From Rachycentron canadum (Eukaryota > Chordata > Actinopteri > Carangiformes > Rachycentridae): a stretch of DNA of 64,000 nucleotides. Below the pieces are notes generated by a model, which made no database searches, was not told where the DNA came from, and worked only from the letters and a program-made list of their open reading frames with translations. The position numbers and the translations under genes are program-made. The stretch lies in NCBI GenBank assembly GCA_038496675.1, contig CM076660.1:9423117-9487116 (forward strand), given 5' to 3'. Shown here one piece after another: positions 13,018 through 27,489 of the stretch. Each line of letters begins with the position of its first letter. The stretch's first letter is position 1.

Positions 13018-13920
13018 ATGGATGGATCAAGCACCCTCAACAAATATGCTCAGATAGATAAAATCCACTGTAGAAGACCATATTCCATACATAAATCTAT
13101 ACTTTTCATATGATCTTTGGAGGCATCCCTCTCTGCAGTCCTGCTCAGTAACCACAGCTTTTAAAAGAGTCCCTTCAACATGTCGTGTTGAAGTCCACAG
13201 CCAGTTTAAGGTCAGATTATGCTGGGAAACAGTGTGTGTGCGTGTAGGGTAATAGTAGGTGTAAGAATATATCATGACAATAAAATGCATTTGTTATTTA
13301 AAACAATTTTGTGTACCATTATTAAAAGACTAAATTATTAGTCTTAGTGTTGCCTCTTCTGCTTTTTGCTAAATAGCATTTGTGCTTTGCCACAGATGCA
13401 TGTATTTATGTGTGTATTTTTTCCCTAATCTATCATTCTTTGATGGATTACACACATCTGAGGAGCAGCAGTCAAATGGGCTATTAGAAAAGCTTTATTA
13501 ACACTGTAAATAATGACAACAGGCAGTCATAGGAAAGATTCAGAAGACATTATGTAGCAAGGGCTGAAATACTGTCACACACATCTGAATAGTTTCAAGG
13601 CAAATAAAGAAAAAAAAAACAACCTAAATAGTTATATTATGACTAATATAACCTCCATACAATGCAGTAAATAACTGTCATATATATAGTTTTTAAATAT
13701 TGAAGTGTTTTTTTCCTGTCGTGACATATTCATCATTTCAATCATTCATAAATAAGAGCTTTGTCCCTTTGTGGCTGCACACATTCACTGGAACTGTGCA
13801 TAAGTGCTTGGTCAAGGACATAGCAAACGAGAGACGGCAGACGAGAGCATGAAAGCAAATAAGAAAAAAGTTGTTCCGTGCCATGAGTTCCTTTCTGCAA
13901 CCTTGTTACAGTCAGCAGTC

Positions 13921-13954
13921 TGTCTGTGTATCTCAAATGTCTGTGTATCTCAAA
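13921..13954 (+). repeat. 17-bp tandem duplication
   Basis: TGTCTGTGTATCTCAAA occurs twice in a row with no mismatch, pointing to a recent slippage or duplication event. Confidence 0.9.
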
Positions 13955-14275
13955 TGAAACACACCACACATCCAGTTTGGAAATTAATGTTTTCTTATGT
14001 AAAAAAAAATAATAATACACAAAACGAAACAACAACAAGAAAACAGACTTTAGTTATTAATTGTATAATTGTCATGAGCTTCAACTTACCATAGTTCAAA
14101 ACAACAGTCAGATTTGTTGTTCAGTTTGAGGACAAAACAGTCTGATGAGATTTAATGTGAGGGTTGCAAGTCTATTGTTTTGAGCTGCCCATTTGCTGCC
14201 ATGACAGTAAGACACCTGAGGGAAAGTTTGTTCCTCCCAACTACCTCTTGCTCCTCTTCAGCCCTGACTCATTCC

Positions 14276-14277
<2 letters not shown>

Positions 14278-14324
<47 letters not shown>
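14278..14324. repeat. (GT)n microsatellite
   Basis: About 23 uninterrupted GT units. Open frames reading Cys-Val repeats here are artefacts. Confidence 0.97.
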
Positions 14325-14325
<1 letters not shown>

Positions 14326-15350
14326 ACGTGGGAAACAGAGAGAGGACTGAGTGTGTATGTGCATTCAGACGCGGGAGTCAGCGAGAGCTCGTACGTGCGT
14401 GTATGCGTGGGCTCTTACGCGACTGCTTACGTGTCAGTAGACAGACACCCTCTGGCCAGAGCCAAATAAAGTCTCTTCACCTGTTTGTGGCCTTTGAGGA
14501 AGACTGTGTGTGTCACCTCCCAGGGGGCAGTGCCATGCTGACTTAAAGCCGCTGGAACAATCAGCAGACTCTACAAGGCCGGGTCAGATAGAATACCCTC
14601 AGCCCCTCTGAGTCCAGGATCAGGAGCTGTTTTGTCTCCCTATATATGCCAGATGACTTTAGCCCAAAGTGGATGACTTTAAAGGATAAGTGTAGTGCAT
14701 GAACTGAAAGAGCTTAGTCCAAGACTTGGACTTTGCTTATGCAAATTATTTTAAGGGTGTTCAGAGTTGGAATTTAGGGATTAGAAGCAATGCCCCGGTG
14801 AGATTCTTTGTCTTGTATCTCCACTTGATTCCATTCAGAAAATCTCTAGCCAAAGGTTCACAGGCTGGCAAAATATCTCGCCTTGTGATTTCGCAACAAC
14901 ACTGGGAGAGGAGGGACTTTGGATTCCATTCCAAGCCCCATGTTTTTTGGATTGTTAGTGAACCTAATGCTGTCTACTGCATCTGTTGTAGGCACTTTAG
15001 CATTACACAGAAGTTCTTAAATCGTCTGAAGATTGTGTTACACAACCTCTTTTTGAATATGCTGGCTCTCACTGCATCATTCCTCTGACCACATATCAAA
15101 TACAGGGATTTGAATCAAATATTGACTCATATTTAATATCCCTGTTTTTTTAACTTCAAGTGCCAAGCTGCAGGAAGCCCAGACTGTTGATTCTCTGAAC
15201 AGTATGGTGTGCTTGACTCATTATTAGTAACCAACAATAGCTCTTTAACACCCCCTTGCCTTTTGGGGGTGATCAGCCTGAATTAAATCAAATCAAGTCA
15301 TTTTCAGACCTTTGTGCTGAATTTGGACAAACTCTCTGGACTGTTAAACC

Positions 15351-16137
15351 CAGGCCTAGATTAAAAATGCAAAGGCCCCTGTGCACAAAATCTCATGGCT
15401 ATCTTCTTTCAGGCCTTTCTGCTTGAAAACTCTTCTACCACAATGTTTAAGTCCAGATCTCATATGAGTTCAAACTCTTGTGCCACTACTGATAACGAGT
15501 TCAAGTGTTGTTGACTTATTCTCGGTCTTAGTTCATTTTTAAGTCTCCCCATCTGAGAAAATATTAGATATATTGAGGGGCTGCTAAATGGGTGACCTAC
15601 CCGCCACCTCATCTCTGCTATCTTCATCTGTGTCAGGTGCAAGTGGAGATGAGGGTGGTGCAGTTGATGTGAAGGTGGCTATCGCAGGGCTGAGTCTCTC
15701 CTTAGCCCTCAGTTTCATGCGGACACTCAACTGAGCTAATTTTAGCCGCTTCACCGTCTTCCTCCTCTTTGACATTAGCGTTGTTGTCTCTAGGCTCTTT
15801 GCTGATGTGAGAAAACCCGAAGGTAACTGTTCCAAATTTCAGTTTCTGTTTCACCTTTGTCTTTGTTGTTCCACTGCTTTAACATTTCTTTGTTTTCTCT
15901 TCTTATGAGAACTGTCCTTTTTACCACCTGACTTGTCATCATCATGATACAAACACAGCACCATATGAATCGTGATGTTTTTCGTATTTGCTAATGAAAT
16001 CTGCATTCATTGGATTGTAGTTCAACACCATTTAATTAAATCTAAAATAAATAAACAAAGGCATGATGAGGCCACATTTATGGGTTTGAAGTGCCCTTTG
16101 AGGTCTGAGGCCCCTGGGCACCAGCTCAGTCAGCCTG
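15351..16137 (-). mobile_element. hAT DNA transposon relic, internally deleted
   Basis: The minus strand encodes a decayed hAT C-terminal dimerisation region: MGRLKNELRPRISQQHLNSL (15552 downward), then EFELI, a stop, and DLDLNIVVEEFSSRKA (to about 15400). This matches the family pattern of a RLK..LRS.M.Q.RL..L...E block followed by D.VID.FA.RKARK. Directly upstream on the same strand is a basic segment, MSKRRKTVKRLKLAQLSVRM (about 15776 downward), followed by a Ser/Pro/acidic stretch, which looks like a transposase N-terminus. The whole catalytic middle is absent. The ends read CAGGCCTAG and, on the other strand, CAGGCTGAC (CAG tips as in hAT), but I see no matching 8-bp target duplication, so the limits are approximate. 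Confidence 0.6.
15398..15835 (-). pseudogene. hAT transposase remnant (N-terminal and C-terminal pieces)
   Basis: The reading frame shifts between the basic N-terminal piece (15584-15835) and the dimerisation piece (15460-15570, then past a stop to about 15398). The RNase H-like DDE core is missing, so no active enzyme could be made. Confidence 0.55.
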
Positions 16138-17702
16138 GTGGGTAATCTGAGTTTGGTCAGACCACTTTGAATATTGTCTCTTGGGATCTAATGTAGATGT
16201 TTCTGAAGCAGAATATTTTTTTCTCCTTTTGAAATTGACCCAAAAGTGTAATCACGATGGCGACGATCAGCTCTGCTGGTATACAACCATACCTTAATAG
16301 TTCAGCAAACCACAGGCATACCTAATGTGTGTGAGTTACACCTACCTCCATCTCTCACTTACGTACAGTGTATATGATAACTCCCATTGGGGTCTTGCTA
16401 CCCCTATAGCTAGATTATGGTGAGTATTATTTCTATTGAAGCAGGGAGAAATAGCTTTCATAAATATTCTATTATGTTTAGGAAAGCTCAGACAATAAAT
16501 ATTACCATGGCATTCAGCTCAGAGGGAATAGCTGAAATGAGGCAGCCTTATGAAAAGCCTTCCTGACCTTCATAGCAACCTTTCAAAAGCCCAGTTTCAA
16601 CCATGATGAAATCATGCCCTTTTGAATAAGGGTCAAACTAAACCAGGAGATGTGACCAAGATAATCAGATGTCACTCTTAGCTTTAAGCTGTGCATTGTC
16701 CATGTCTTATTTGACTACAGTTGACTTTGCTCACCTCTTCTGACATTAACATCTCAATCATGTCAGAAGTAGAGACAGGTATGATCTGTCCTGCAAACCC
16801 TCCAAAAATCTGATTTACTAGCTGTCAGTTTACTTGGTCTAGATTGAAAACAATTTCACACATGGTTTCAGAGGAGATTTCTGGGAAACAAGCTTTTAGA
16901 TCAGTTTGTTTCTGTGAAAAGAGCAGAGCTTGTGGAGCTTGTCTCTTGCCACAGAGCTATCTTTTGAATTAATCAACCCAGGGGATTACATGAGGTAGAA
17001 TGGATAAAGCAGCAGTGGTAAAATTACTTAGCTGTAACAAGAAAGTCATTTCTTAAACGACCCCATGAATTTAAACAATTTAACTGAGGAAAGTGTTATT
17101 CGCTTGTGTGATGCGACACGAACAAGTTTTAATAATTCTTTTCATGCCATCGACCAAAACATATCAAACATGTCGTGTGATTCTTAAAGACGAAGAATTA
17201 AATCAGGAGATTATCTACATTTATCTTTTAAAATATGTTTCATTTAACATAAATGATGTGCTGTACTCCTTACACACAGATAGGATGGGAATGTGATTTG
17301 ACATCCGTTTACTGTGGTATGGCCAAAGTAAAGATCATTTTTAAAAACCTGCCCTTCCTCTTACCATTCTTTCACTTGTGATTCTCTGTTCTCACAATTG
17401 TGCATTTGTGTGTTAAAATAAACAATTACACAAATGTTTCACATCAAAATTAAGTCATTGGGTTGTACATTTCTGACTTTTTTTATTTCATTTGTGGGCT
17501 TCACTTAGAAAGCAAGTGTTCAAAGTAACTTTCCAGGTTAGGTAATGTTACAAAACCTTCACTGTAGAACATATAGTATAGTTTTTTTTTTTTGTTTGTT
17601 TGTTTTTGTTTGTTTTTGTTTTTACCTTGTCTACATTTTATTTTTTGCTGGAGAGACATTTTACACTGAATCGAGTTTATTCCTAGTGTGGAGAGCTACC
17701 TC

Positions 17703-17750
17703 CATCCATCCATTAGCTATGTCGCTTGTAGCACCACTGTGCCACCCAGT
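17703..17750 (+). repeat. Tiny remnant of the same fish repeat, both ends joined
   Basis: TCCATCCATTAGCTATGTCG is followed almost at once by GCACCACTGTGCCACCC, the opposite end of the repeat family seen at 37568. The interior is lost. Confidence 0.45.
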
Positions 17751-20700
17751 CAGTTATATAACATTTCTAATTAAGTATTGATGTGTAGTTAGTCACATAT
17801 TTCAAGCAATCACATATAAAAACATATGAGAAAAGAGATGCTACTAACTTATTCGCATAGAGATTTTATTTCAAGGATGAAGAAGTCCACTGGATATCAG
17901 CATACCATCTAAGCTTGGTTATTGTTATGTAATAGTCTAGAGTGGTTTAGAATTAGCTTTAATTTCTTCTTTATGTTGCTGGCTGATGCCAAAGTGTGAC
18001 CAACAGGGCATCTTTTTTGTATGATTGATGCTACAATATTTTTTTTGGAGGATGGGCAAATGCCGCAACGCTTTCAATACGTCACATTTGCGTTTTAACC
18101 AAAGGTGCAGCTGGAGTGGCAGGAAATCAATGTTGTTTTTTATGTCTGATGTGCTGTAACTTTATCAGTGTCAAAACTTGTGCGTGTATGTGTTTGCGTG
18201 TGTTTGTGAGTTCATGTGTCTGTATGACCATTATGCTGTGAGCATTAGTTCCTCTCACATCAATGCTGGTCATGCTCTGTCGATGGAATATGTTGTAGCG
18301 TTCCAGCATGAGATAAGAGGATCAAGAAGGTACACCGCTGCCCTGGATGTGCGCTGGTGTGTTATCTCATTTTTTTGATCTTTTTGAGAGAGCAAGCTTG
18401 CGATCTTTGCCTCAAGGGGCCTTCTCAATATTTCATGGCTGTGCAATGTATCTTTTGACACTGAAATGCTGTGAATTAAACATGGCAGGCTGCATAATCA
18501 AAAGCTTTTAATGCAAGTAGAAGGGCAGGCCTCTTTGGGTTTGCCTTTTAATTAAACAATAAATGGCCACAGATTTTGGTGAATTTAACGAGGCATAGAT
18601 TTGCTTGACATAGCACCGGCATAGCCTGTGCACAGTCTTAGAAAAGGAGACCTCTCTGATCTTACTGCCCTCTTAACATTTATAGCCATTTCAATCACTT
18701 GTGAAGCAGGTCCACTACTTCATAGAGGCATAAAGCAGCAATAAAATTGCTGTTTGTAGAGTATTAAATGCAGAGGCAGCCTCAAGGCTTCTATTTTCCA
18801 GCAAAAACTCCAAAAAAGAGATGTGGTGATGGTGTTTTGTACTTTCAACTTGATATGGGAGTAATCTGCTAAAATTGTAAAATAATAATGTGAATATCAG
18901 TAAAGTCTGGTTATTGGGACTTTCAAATTAAATAAGCAGACTTTGGCTTGTTATCACAGTGGAGGTAAATAAAAGTCCACACACAGTGTTGCACATGAAA
19001 ATTTTAGACTCATTTAGTGACTCATTTTATGGTTAGGTTGAACAAGACTAACCATCTGAGTGGGATTTACACCTGACCTGGTATATACTTGTTTGTATAT
19101 AACACCAGGCAAATTCTCAAGGCACTTTAAAGCTTTTAAGTTTAACATTGCTGGGGTTTTAAGATTGATTATGATGACACCTTCTTTGTCAAATATATAG
19201 TATATTCAAAGATGACGCAGGAAGTGTGTCTGCAAAATCTACTTAAATTACGAGGGTTGCTCGCTGCTTTAAAAGTGGGAAAGAGCCAGTTTGTGATTGC
19301 TAGACTCCAATGGGCACCATCACAACATTTGTAATTATTCCTGAACTTTGAAATCTTCTTGGCTATATTACAGTAAAAGTCTGATGGTATAACTCATCTA
19401 CTTTCTTACTTCATAAAAATCCTAGTAAAGGAGGCACCATACCATGACTGTGCTCAAGCCTTGAGCTGTATCTTTGTTCAGTCCAAGTAGCAGTGGCATG
19501 ACAAAAATAGCCTGAGGCATCAAAGTTAGAGGTGACAGCAGTTCAGCTAGTTTCACAGCCTTGCTTAAACTAATTATTGTTTTATTCATCCAAATTATTA
19601 ATGTAATATAGTGCACTCAAAGGCTATTAGTAGCACAATGGAATAGTGCGCAGTGTACAAAGTTTTCAATTTATCATCTTGTTGAAAGGAACAACGGGCC
19701 TCTCTCAGATCTATATATTCAGACCATTTGTCATGACGCAAAGGGTTGAAAGGGCTGAAATGACCAGTTGGTCAGGGTTTTTCACATTTTAATGATCCTC
19801 TCTGGGACTTATTCCCCATTTCTCTCTCTCACTCCTTCTTTGTCTCCCACTTCGTCTGAGGAGAAATCCCAGATATATGGATAAGGAGTGCCCCACAGAG
19901 AATACATGACCTCATTTCCATGTGTCACAGGGATCTAATAGGCTTGGACACTGCAAGTGAGGATGTGAAGGCTTTAAAATTGTTCTTACTTGACTCCTAT
20001 GTCTGTTTGGCTGTTATAGGTGGGAGTAATGAAGTTCTGGCTAGAGAAAGGATAGAAGCACTTTAAAGTAAAAGCACAACTTTTTCTAGCTCCAGAACCA
20101 AAGGGTCACATCATCAGAGTTTAGCCAAGAGACTTGATAAATTAGACATGACAGATTTGTCTGATCTTTAGTTGTAGGCTGCTTGGAAACAGGAAAACAC
20201 CAATGGTTATTTATTAGGTTTACTTAATGCTTTTTGGTCAGGGTGCTTTGTTCTTAAAAAAAAAATAAATAAAAAAATGCAATTTAATTATGCTAAAGAC
20301 CTTTAAATAATTAAACACATTTGATGAAATACAAAAGAAAAGGAAGACTACACCTCAGCGAGCTTTGTGCAGTAAGTTAGAGAAAATAAATCCTGACATC
20401 GCACCGCTGGGATTTTGTACAGGACCTGCTCTAACAACCACTGACAGCTGAATATTAACAAAGAATTGTATGTAACCAGCAACCGTCAGCACTATAAACC
20501 AATTAGAAGGTGACAGAAACCAAGCAGACATTAACACAAAGCAAATCTCCTCACAGCTTTCCACTAGGAAATGTCACTTTTTTTGGCAACTACTACTTTT
20601 TCTATTATCCTTGATGAGGGGAAATAATTTTGTTTAATAATTACAGAAAATTAAGTTGTAAACATATGCAAGCTTGTGTATTTGACATGCCTAATCAGTC

Positions 20701-23700
20701 GATGTATTTATTCAGTAGCTAATTCAGTTCAGTTCACATCTATGTTGTTATATATTTACATTTGGCACTGTTTGGGAAGCCATGTTGTACTTACCAATTA
20801 TGTACATGAGAGTAATTAAAAACTACATTTTCACTATCACTTAAACAAACTAATTTCCTCATTACAATTAGGTTGAACCTGGTTTATAACTCAAGCACTC
20901 CCCTTAGTCAAGAAACAGCTTTCACCGATGTCCAAAGAAGCTGTTATGATTATTTGTTTTATTTCTTAATAAAAACTTGCATCACTGGACCTTTGTTTTC
21001 GTCATGCTGCTCTTCAAACTCCGCAGCTGTCTGCCCATCACAGTGCCATCACCATTTTCGAGTCAACCTACTTTCCTTGAACAAAGCTGACATCTTACAG
21101 CAAACCACTTAGGCACTGCTCCCACAGCTGTTTATACTCACGCAGAGGGGATGTCATCTATTGAAATCTTTCAGTTAGCACCACTCCTGTGGGGTTTTTT
21201 TTTTTTCTTTTACTGACAGTGTTACATAATGTAGTCTTCCTAAACTTTTTGACATAAAGGACATCTGTCTTTAATAACACTGCACAGCATTGACCGCCAG
21301 CACATCTTGTTAGATGTGATTTAATATGGAATTTCATGTCTGTCTATTCTGTAGCAGCAGAGATGACAGTGAGACAACTGAAATGTTGAGTCTGAATAGC
21401 AGTCGGAATGCAGTCTATGCTGTACAGTTGAATGGACCCACATGAAATTAAACATTAAAAAGACTGAAATTGACATTTTTCTCAGAAAAGCCTCTGGTAC
21501 CGCAAAAGGGCCCTCAAAAACCCTGCAGAAAGTCAGCTTAGTGCCTAATACTATAGTTCCATTTCACAGTACGTAAAATGGATGTACAATAAGGAAAAGA
21601 TTAACACAAAATTCAACAAAACCAGGTGTAATCCCAACAGTTTGTTGCGTCTCATGGTTTGAGGAAGTGTGATTATTGCCTAATTTACATTGAGTCACAG
21701 TTCAGATGATGAGGAAGATTGCCTACCCAAAGCTGAGAAAGATAAATACCTATTCCAACAGTTTTCATAGTATGTCCCTCAATGTAAAGTGAATATAGAT
21801 AGATCATTATACTGTATGTGCATGTGAAAATTGAATAACCTCAACACACAATAGCCAGCTGCTTTACATGTAATTGGACAAGTCAGAGATTGGAAAACCA
21901 ATTTTCAATGTGTATCAGCCAATAAAAGGCAGTTTGTTGTGAAACATGAAGCACATAAAGAGCAATTGCAATTAAAATGCACATACATTAAAACCTGTGA
22001 ATTTATACTATATCTATTGTTAGCTCATGCACATTAGCAGTTTTCATATTGAAGCAAATATATGTTGCCACTAAGTAACGGCGGAGAGAGTGAGAGAGAC
22101 GCATAGCGACAGTGTTGGAAGAGGACATCCTGGACAGATGCTGCATCAATTATGTAATGCATATTTTGAATGACAATAGGATGCAGGCTGGAGAGTTAGT
22201 CATTAATGGGTATGTTAAAAGTTCACTGTCAAACTACAATACATCATGACTTCCTGTGTGCGGAGAGGTACAAAGTCTAGTCCCCAGTCTAATATACTTT
22301 GCATTTCACAGAGCAGAAAGGGTTAAAAAAATAGTACAAATAAAATATTATCTGGTAAACAAACTGAGACAACCAGCAGATGAAGACATGCCTGCCATAA
22401 GCCAAGTTATCTATCCACCCTCTAATCTTTAACCCAGCACACTGACAGAGATAAACATGTTTTGTTGCGGCAGACAGCACCGCGTGAGGCCTTCATTAGG
22501 CCCTGTGTAGCCGTGTCCACTGAAGCACTGGGATCTTTTTAAGATTGATTGTGGCAGACCACAGATCAGTTAGGAGGCCTCCCCCACTTTCTGCCGCTGG
22601 TCCAAACCCAATAGTCCTTGCTTGGGAGGAGCTTAGGGACCCCCACTCTACACAGAGGCAATATCGTCTGATAAATTGCCTTTCCTGGCACGATTATACA
22701 CCGGAGCGTTCCCCATGGTCTTTGGGAGCAATGTTTTAGAGCCTCAGCATTGTGGGAAGGTAGTAAAAGTGGGGCAGTTTTTTATAAGAATGGACAAGCC
22801 ATGATAGGCTTAAATCATGTGGTATACAAGCATTAAATCAAATTTGGGCATTAAAACTAAATATAACACCATGGACATCATGTGTCTTTATTATGAGCTG
22901 CTGTTTTTTTGTTTTAAGAAATGAGGATACCCACTTCTTTCTCAGACATACCCAACAAAAGTGAGCGGGAAGTCAGTTCGGACTCAGTCATGGTGTTTTG
23001 TAAGATCGAAATAAAGCAAAGTTGGATTTTCTGCCATCTTACATGACCACCCTGATGGCATTGCTTCAAAACATTGGACACTATGTGAAACTATCCATCA
23101 CTCTTTTTTTCTTCACAGTCACTAGTGCATTGTTTCTTCGGCTGGCTTACACAGAAAGAGTATACCCAGATTGTTTAATTCTCAACTTCCTGCTACAATG
23201 TTCTTTGCCCTCAGGGCACTTCGGAGGGGTGCCGTGTTGTATTTCCAAACCTCAAATAACTCAAAGCTCAGGGCATCTGAAAGCTAGCTCACATTCACAC
23301 CCTGGAGTATCTCAGTGTTTTTCCAAAGGGTTTGCCTCTACACTGGTTCACTGAAACAATGCAAAGTGATGTGGCTATGAGGGGAATGTCTGCCAAAACT
23401 GTTGGGTGCACTTTAATTATGGAGAGGGATTGTGCAACCCGCCTGACTGGCCTGACATTATTCAAAAGTAATTAGTTGCTTGTTATTTTAATTATGGATG
23501 AAAGGACACAAGAACAGAATTAACTCTGAAATGGCATTGCTGCATTGCCAGAAAGAGAGAGAGATAGAGAGTGAGAGCAGAGAGGGATTTTGTACACATT
23601 ATAGTCATATTTTGGTCACAACCTGCATGGAACAAAATATCTATGATATAAAAGTCCTCTCTCATGCTATTTTGTTCAGATCTATTATGGATTGACTAAA

Positions 23701-23990
23701 GTAAGACATTCCTCAGTCACGCCAACCTTTTACATAATACCCAAAGTTTCACATGGCAGGGACCCTTGTAAGCACAGGAAATGATGGAAAACACACATTT
23801 TGAGGATTAACAGTCAAATAACCTGAACATCGCCACATATATTTTTTTATGACCCCTGTGAACTGCTTTCTTTGTTTTCATATCCTTAATGTGAACATTT
23901 TGTTCAATCGCACACAGATGTTCCTCTGTTATCCCTGAAGTGTCAAAGATTAGGACTGTGATTTTTAAAAAATCACCCACACACATAAAG

Positions 23991-24012
23991 ACACACACAC
24001 ACACACACACAC
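23991..24012. repeat. (AC)n microsatellite
   Basis: 11 AC units. Confidence 0.95.
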
Positions 24013-27000
24013 CGTTCCAGCTAACAGCAAGTATCCTCTTTAAAATTTCACGACTTTCTTACAAACCTGCCTCTATGGTACCAAAGTCTTAAGCTATTTT
24101 ATTATTTTGCATTGCATATGTGCATACATTACAATACATATAATACACTGAATGGAAACCAAAAAAAATTAATTTTGGAATTCCATTATCTATTAAAATG
24201 AACTATTCTCTCATGGCAGAGCAGTTTTTTACCCTGCGGGGCTGCAGTGCTATAGGTTTCCTACAGTTTCTCCAGCCACTAATCTTTGCAACAGCATCTT
24301 GATTCCCCTCTGGAGCTCCACATATATTGCTTTAATTAATCATCAACATACTCAATGCACATATAACAAGCACTAAGTACTGGCCAGGTCAGCCATTAAG
24401 TGCTCCAGAGGGAAATATCTAGACAAATCTAGGAACTGCTAAGGTAGACTTTACACGAGCGAAAGTGAGCAGCCACTGATAGCTAATGTGGTAAATAAGC
24501 TCTAGTGATGTGCGCTAATGAATGTGTTTGTGTGTGTGTGTCTGTATTTAGATAGAGATGCAATGTGCACCTCATGAGCAAATCATTAATAATATGTAAC
24601 ATATTCAGGATAAATTTGTTTTGGTTGTCCTGCGCCCTTTAAGAGCAATATTGTATTTTGGATTTAGCAATAAAATGGCACTGAAATCAGGGTCTTAGTG
24701 TCTTTCTCAAGGATGCTACAGAAGTGGTTTGAACTGGGTCAGCCTCTGGATCAGCCTCTCTAACCACCACAGAAGAACATGTTGATGTTTTTTTTTTTTT
24801 TTTTTACATATGTAGATGCAGGCCCCAGTTGGTGTGTTGATGACAGTTGCTGTGCTCACTGTTTTGTATTCTACCACTGTATACTCTGCGTACATGTAAT
24901 AATGCCATTCATTTCCAATGCTCCATCCATCTCTGATAATGTTGCCTTCCAACAAATCCAAAGCTGGAACGCCCATTAACCTGTGGAGAAATGAAAGTCT
25001 AGACACAGGGGTTTAACCTCGACATTAACAATTAAGTCGGCTCCACTGACCACATTCGGTACCCCAACTCCTGTCCTCACAGTCAGGCCACAGGCTTCAC
25101 AAACCCTCTCAAAAATTAACAAGTCAGACTGAAGCAGTAATTCACGCCAGGAAGTTGACTCCACCCTGGGCCTCCTTAATCATGCAGATCACTAATTTTG
25201 CAGGCTGACCCTATTGGTTAATGCATGGGGGATGTGGGATATGATTATATTATGTCAATAAAACAGTAGGTGAAAGGCAGTAGTTTTCAATGCTCTTCCT
25301 CTCTCTTTGAACAAGGGTAAACAGAAATCACTCTCATGAAAGGATTGTCATTTGAACTGCACTCAGCTGTCAGCTACACAAACATGTTCACGCATGTCAA
25401 ACAGAGACCAGACACAGACTAACTTATACAACCAACTCTCTCTCATACACACACACACAAACACACACAGGTTTAATTTCTCCTCAGCATTAAGCTTTTA
25501 AAAGGCAACAGCAGTGGTTAAGGCATGACAGCTCCCTGGAGACCCTCAGTGCAACTCAGCAGAGAGCTCTTTGTGACTACAGATTACCTCCTATTGCATT
25601 TCTTTTCCGGTGACAGAAGGTCCTTCCTGGCCTTCCTCAAGCCTGTGCCTTGTGTCCCCCCCGTCCTTTTTTTCATTCTCTCTCCATCTGTCTACCTGTC
25701 CATAACCACCCAATCTTTAGCCACCCTGTGGGAACCTATCAGTCCAACGATTTCTCCTCAAGCTACTGTTGACATTTGGCTTTAAGGCACAGGGAGTCTG
25801 TCCCCTCAGAAACCTGCGGTGTCAATCCTGGATGCTTTGTCTGAAATAATTAGGACTTTCATTAGCATCAGGGAGCACAGCTCCATTCGTTACCAGCTTA
25901 GGCAAGAGTTCCCATAATTGGCGTCTAGAGCTTGAGAGGCTCACCTCCCCCAACACCAGCCTCACAAAACTCGATGTCTTGGATACTGTGTTTTTCCAGG
26001 CCCTATCAAGCTTACACAGGAGAGCTGCTTCCTCTCCTTGTCTCTTCTCTAGCTAGCATTTAAAAGTTTGATACCACCTCCCCCCACCCCCATGCTGTCT
26101 CTCACTGCCATTTCCAGCAGCCACTCAGAATGAAGGCCTCCTGATCTGTGTTTCAATTTTTCAGTGTGTCATTCTCTAGACATTGATGTGAAAGAGAGAA
26201 GATACACCAAATCTCTTTTTGACAAGCTGCCAGTGAAGAACTTTTGAAAACTTTGTAGGTGTTGAAAATAGCAGCGGCGCCTTCCCCACACATCCTGTTC
26301 CCTGTATAATGTGGAGCAGACACTGATATTCTAACTCACTTGTATGTATTTACGTGCTGGGTTGCTGATAGAAGAAACTGTTGTCACCTGGCTGAAAATA
26401 GAGACGTTTCAAAGCCTGTGTTGGCAGTTATAACGTGACACAGCTTCATGTAAAACTTCATTTTCAGTGGTTTGTTAAATGTACCTGCTGCGTGTGGCCT
26501 TAGTGGAGTTTCGGAAAGATGAGGCTTCTTTGAGGACACTGTTAACAAAGTAAAGCAATAAGATGAGGTGTTAGAAATTTGATAGCACTGTCTGTACCAG
26601 AGTTAGTGCAACTTAATTTGTTGAACAGTGATTTCGGCTGACCTTCAGAGTAGCAAAATCGACATGCATTTCTCTGCCAGTGCACTCCCACACAGAACAA
26701 TCCTCAGGTGTTCTTTATCTGTCAGTGGGTTTCCACAAAAGAGGCAACAGATCGAAGTGATAGCAAAAGTAAGTTGGTAGCTCCAACTTTGCCCTCCAGC
26801 TCCCAACAGTATATTCTTCTTTGTCATTGCAATGCTTATAGGATTAATATAATAAATGGTTGGTATTGTTAGCTTAATGGTATGGAGTTGAAATTAAATG
26901 TGCATTACCAAAACAATCAGTCATTACAACTTCTAAAATTCAATTGTCAGAATCTGAGGTTTACTGTGTGGCCTGTTTGTCCCTGCCTCCTCCAACTTTT

Positions 27001-27448
27001 TTAGATTTTGGAATTAAAAAAGTTTTTGTTTATCTGGCGTGGCTGCTTTAATTAATTACTGTGACGCACACAGTAACGCAAGAATTTATAGATGTGGATC
27101 CTGCTCTTACTCTGGCACCTGAAAGCAAAGTGTTCCCTGATGTGTTTCTACCTGGGTAAAGAAGTATGTGACAGCAAGAAGAGGGAGCACTCACCACAAC
27201 TAAGTTCAGTTAATCAAATTAAATAAGTCAATCTATGTCTCTATGTCTTTAAAAATCTAAATCTGTTATTTATAGATTAATGGAGTTAGTCACAAGGGGG
27301 TTGCTGGTTCCTTACTGATCATCAGTCAACATGCCCGGAATAAATAAGTTTGATGAAACCATTCAGAATCCATAAACACAAAGCCTCGCCTTTTAGTCAC
27401 ATTTGATTTCAGTCCACTAGATTCAATTTGTATTTCCTACTGATGCAT

Positions 27449-27489
27449 AATGTTGTATCGCAATGTTAAAAACAATGTGATACAACATT
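27449..27489. repeat. Imperfect hairpin, 11-bp perfect outer stem
   Basis: AATGTTGTATC (27449-27459) pairs with GATACAACATT (27479-27489). The inner part pairs imperfectly (CAATGTT against AACAATG). No function is inferred. Confidence 0.65.

Larger units (their letters stand above)
13027..15350. other. Intergenic DNA with microsatellite and tandem repeat
   Basis: No gene is seen. Holds the (GT)n tract and the 17-bp duplication. The 120-codon plus-strand frame at 14726-15088 has no recognisable domain. Confidence 0.65.

Noticed and set aside
14164..14546. Two overlapping plus-strand frames with Cys-Val repeats
   Set aside because: They are translations of the (GT)n microsatellite.
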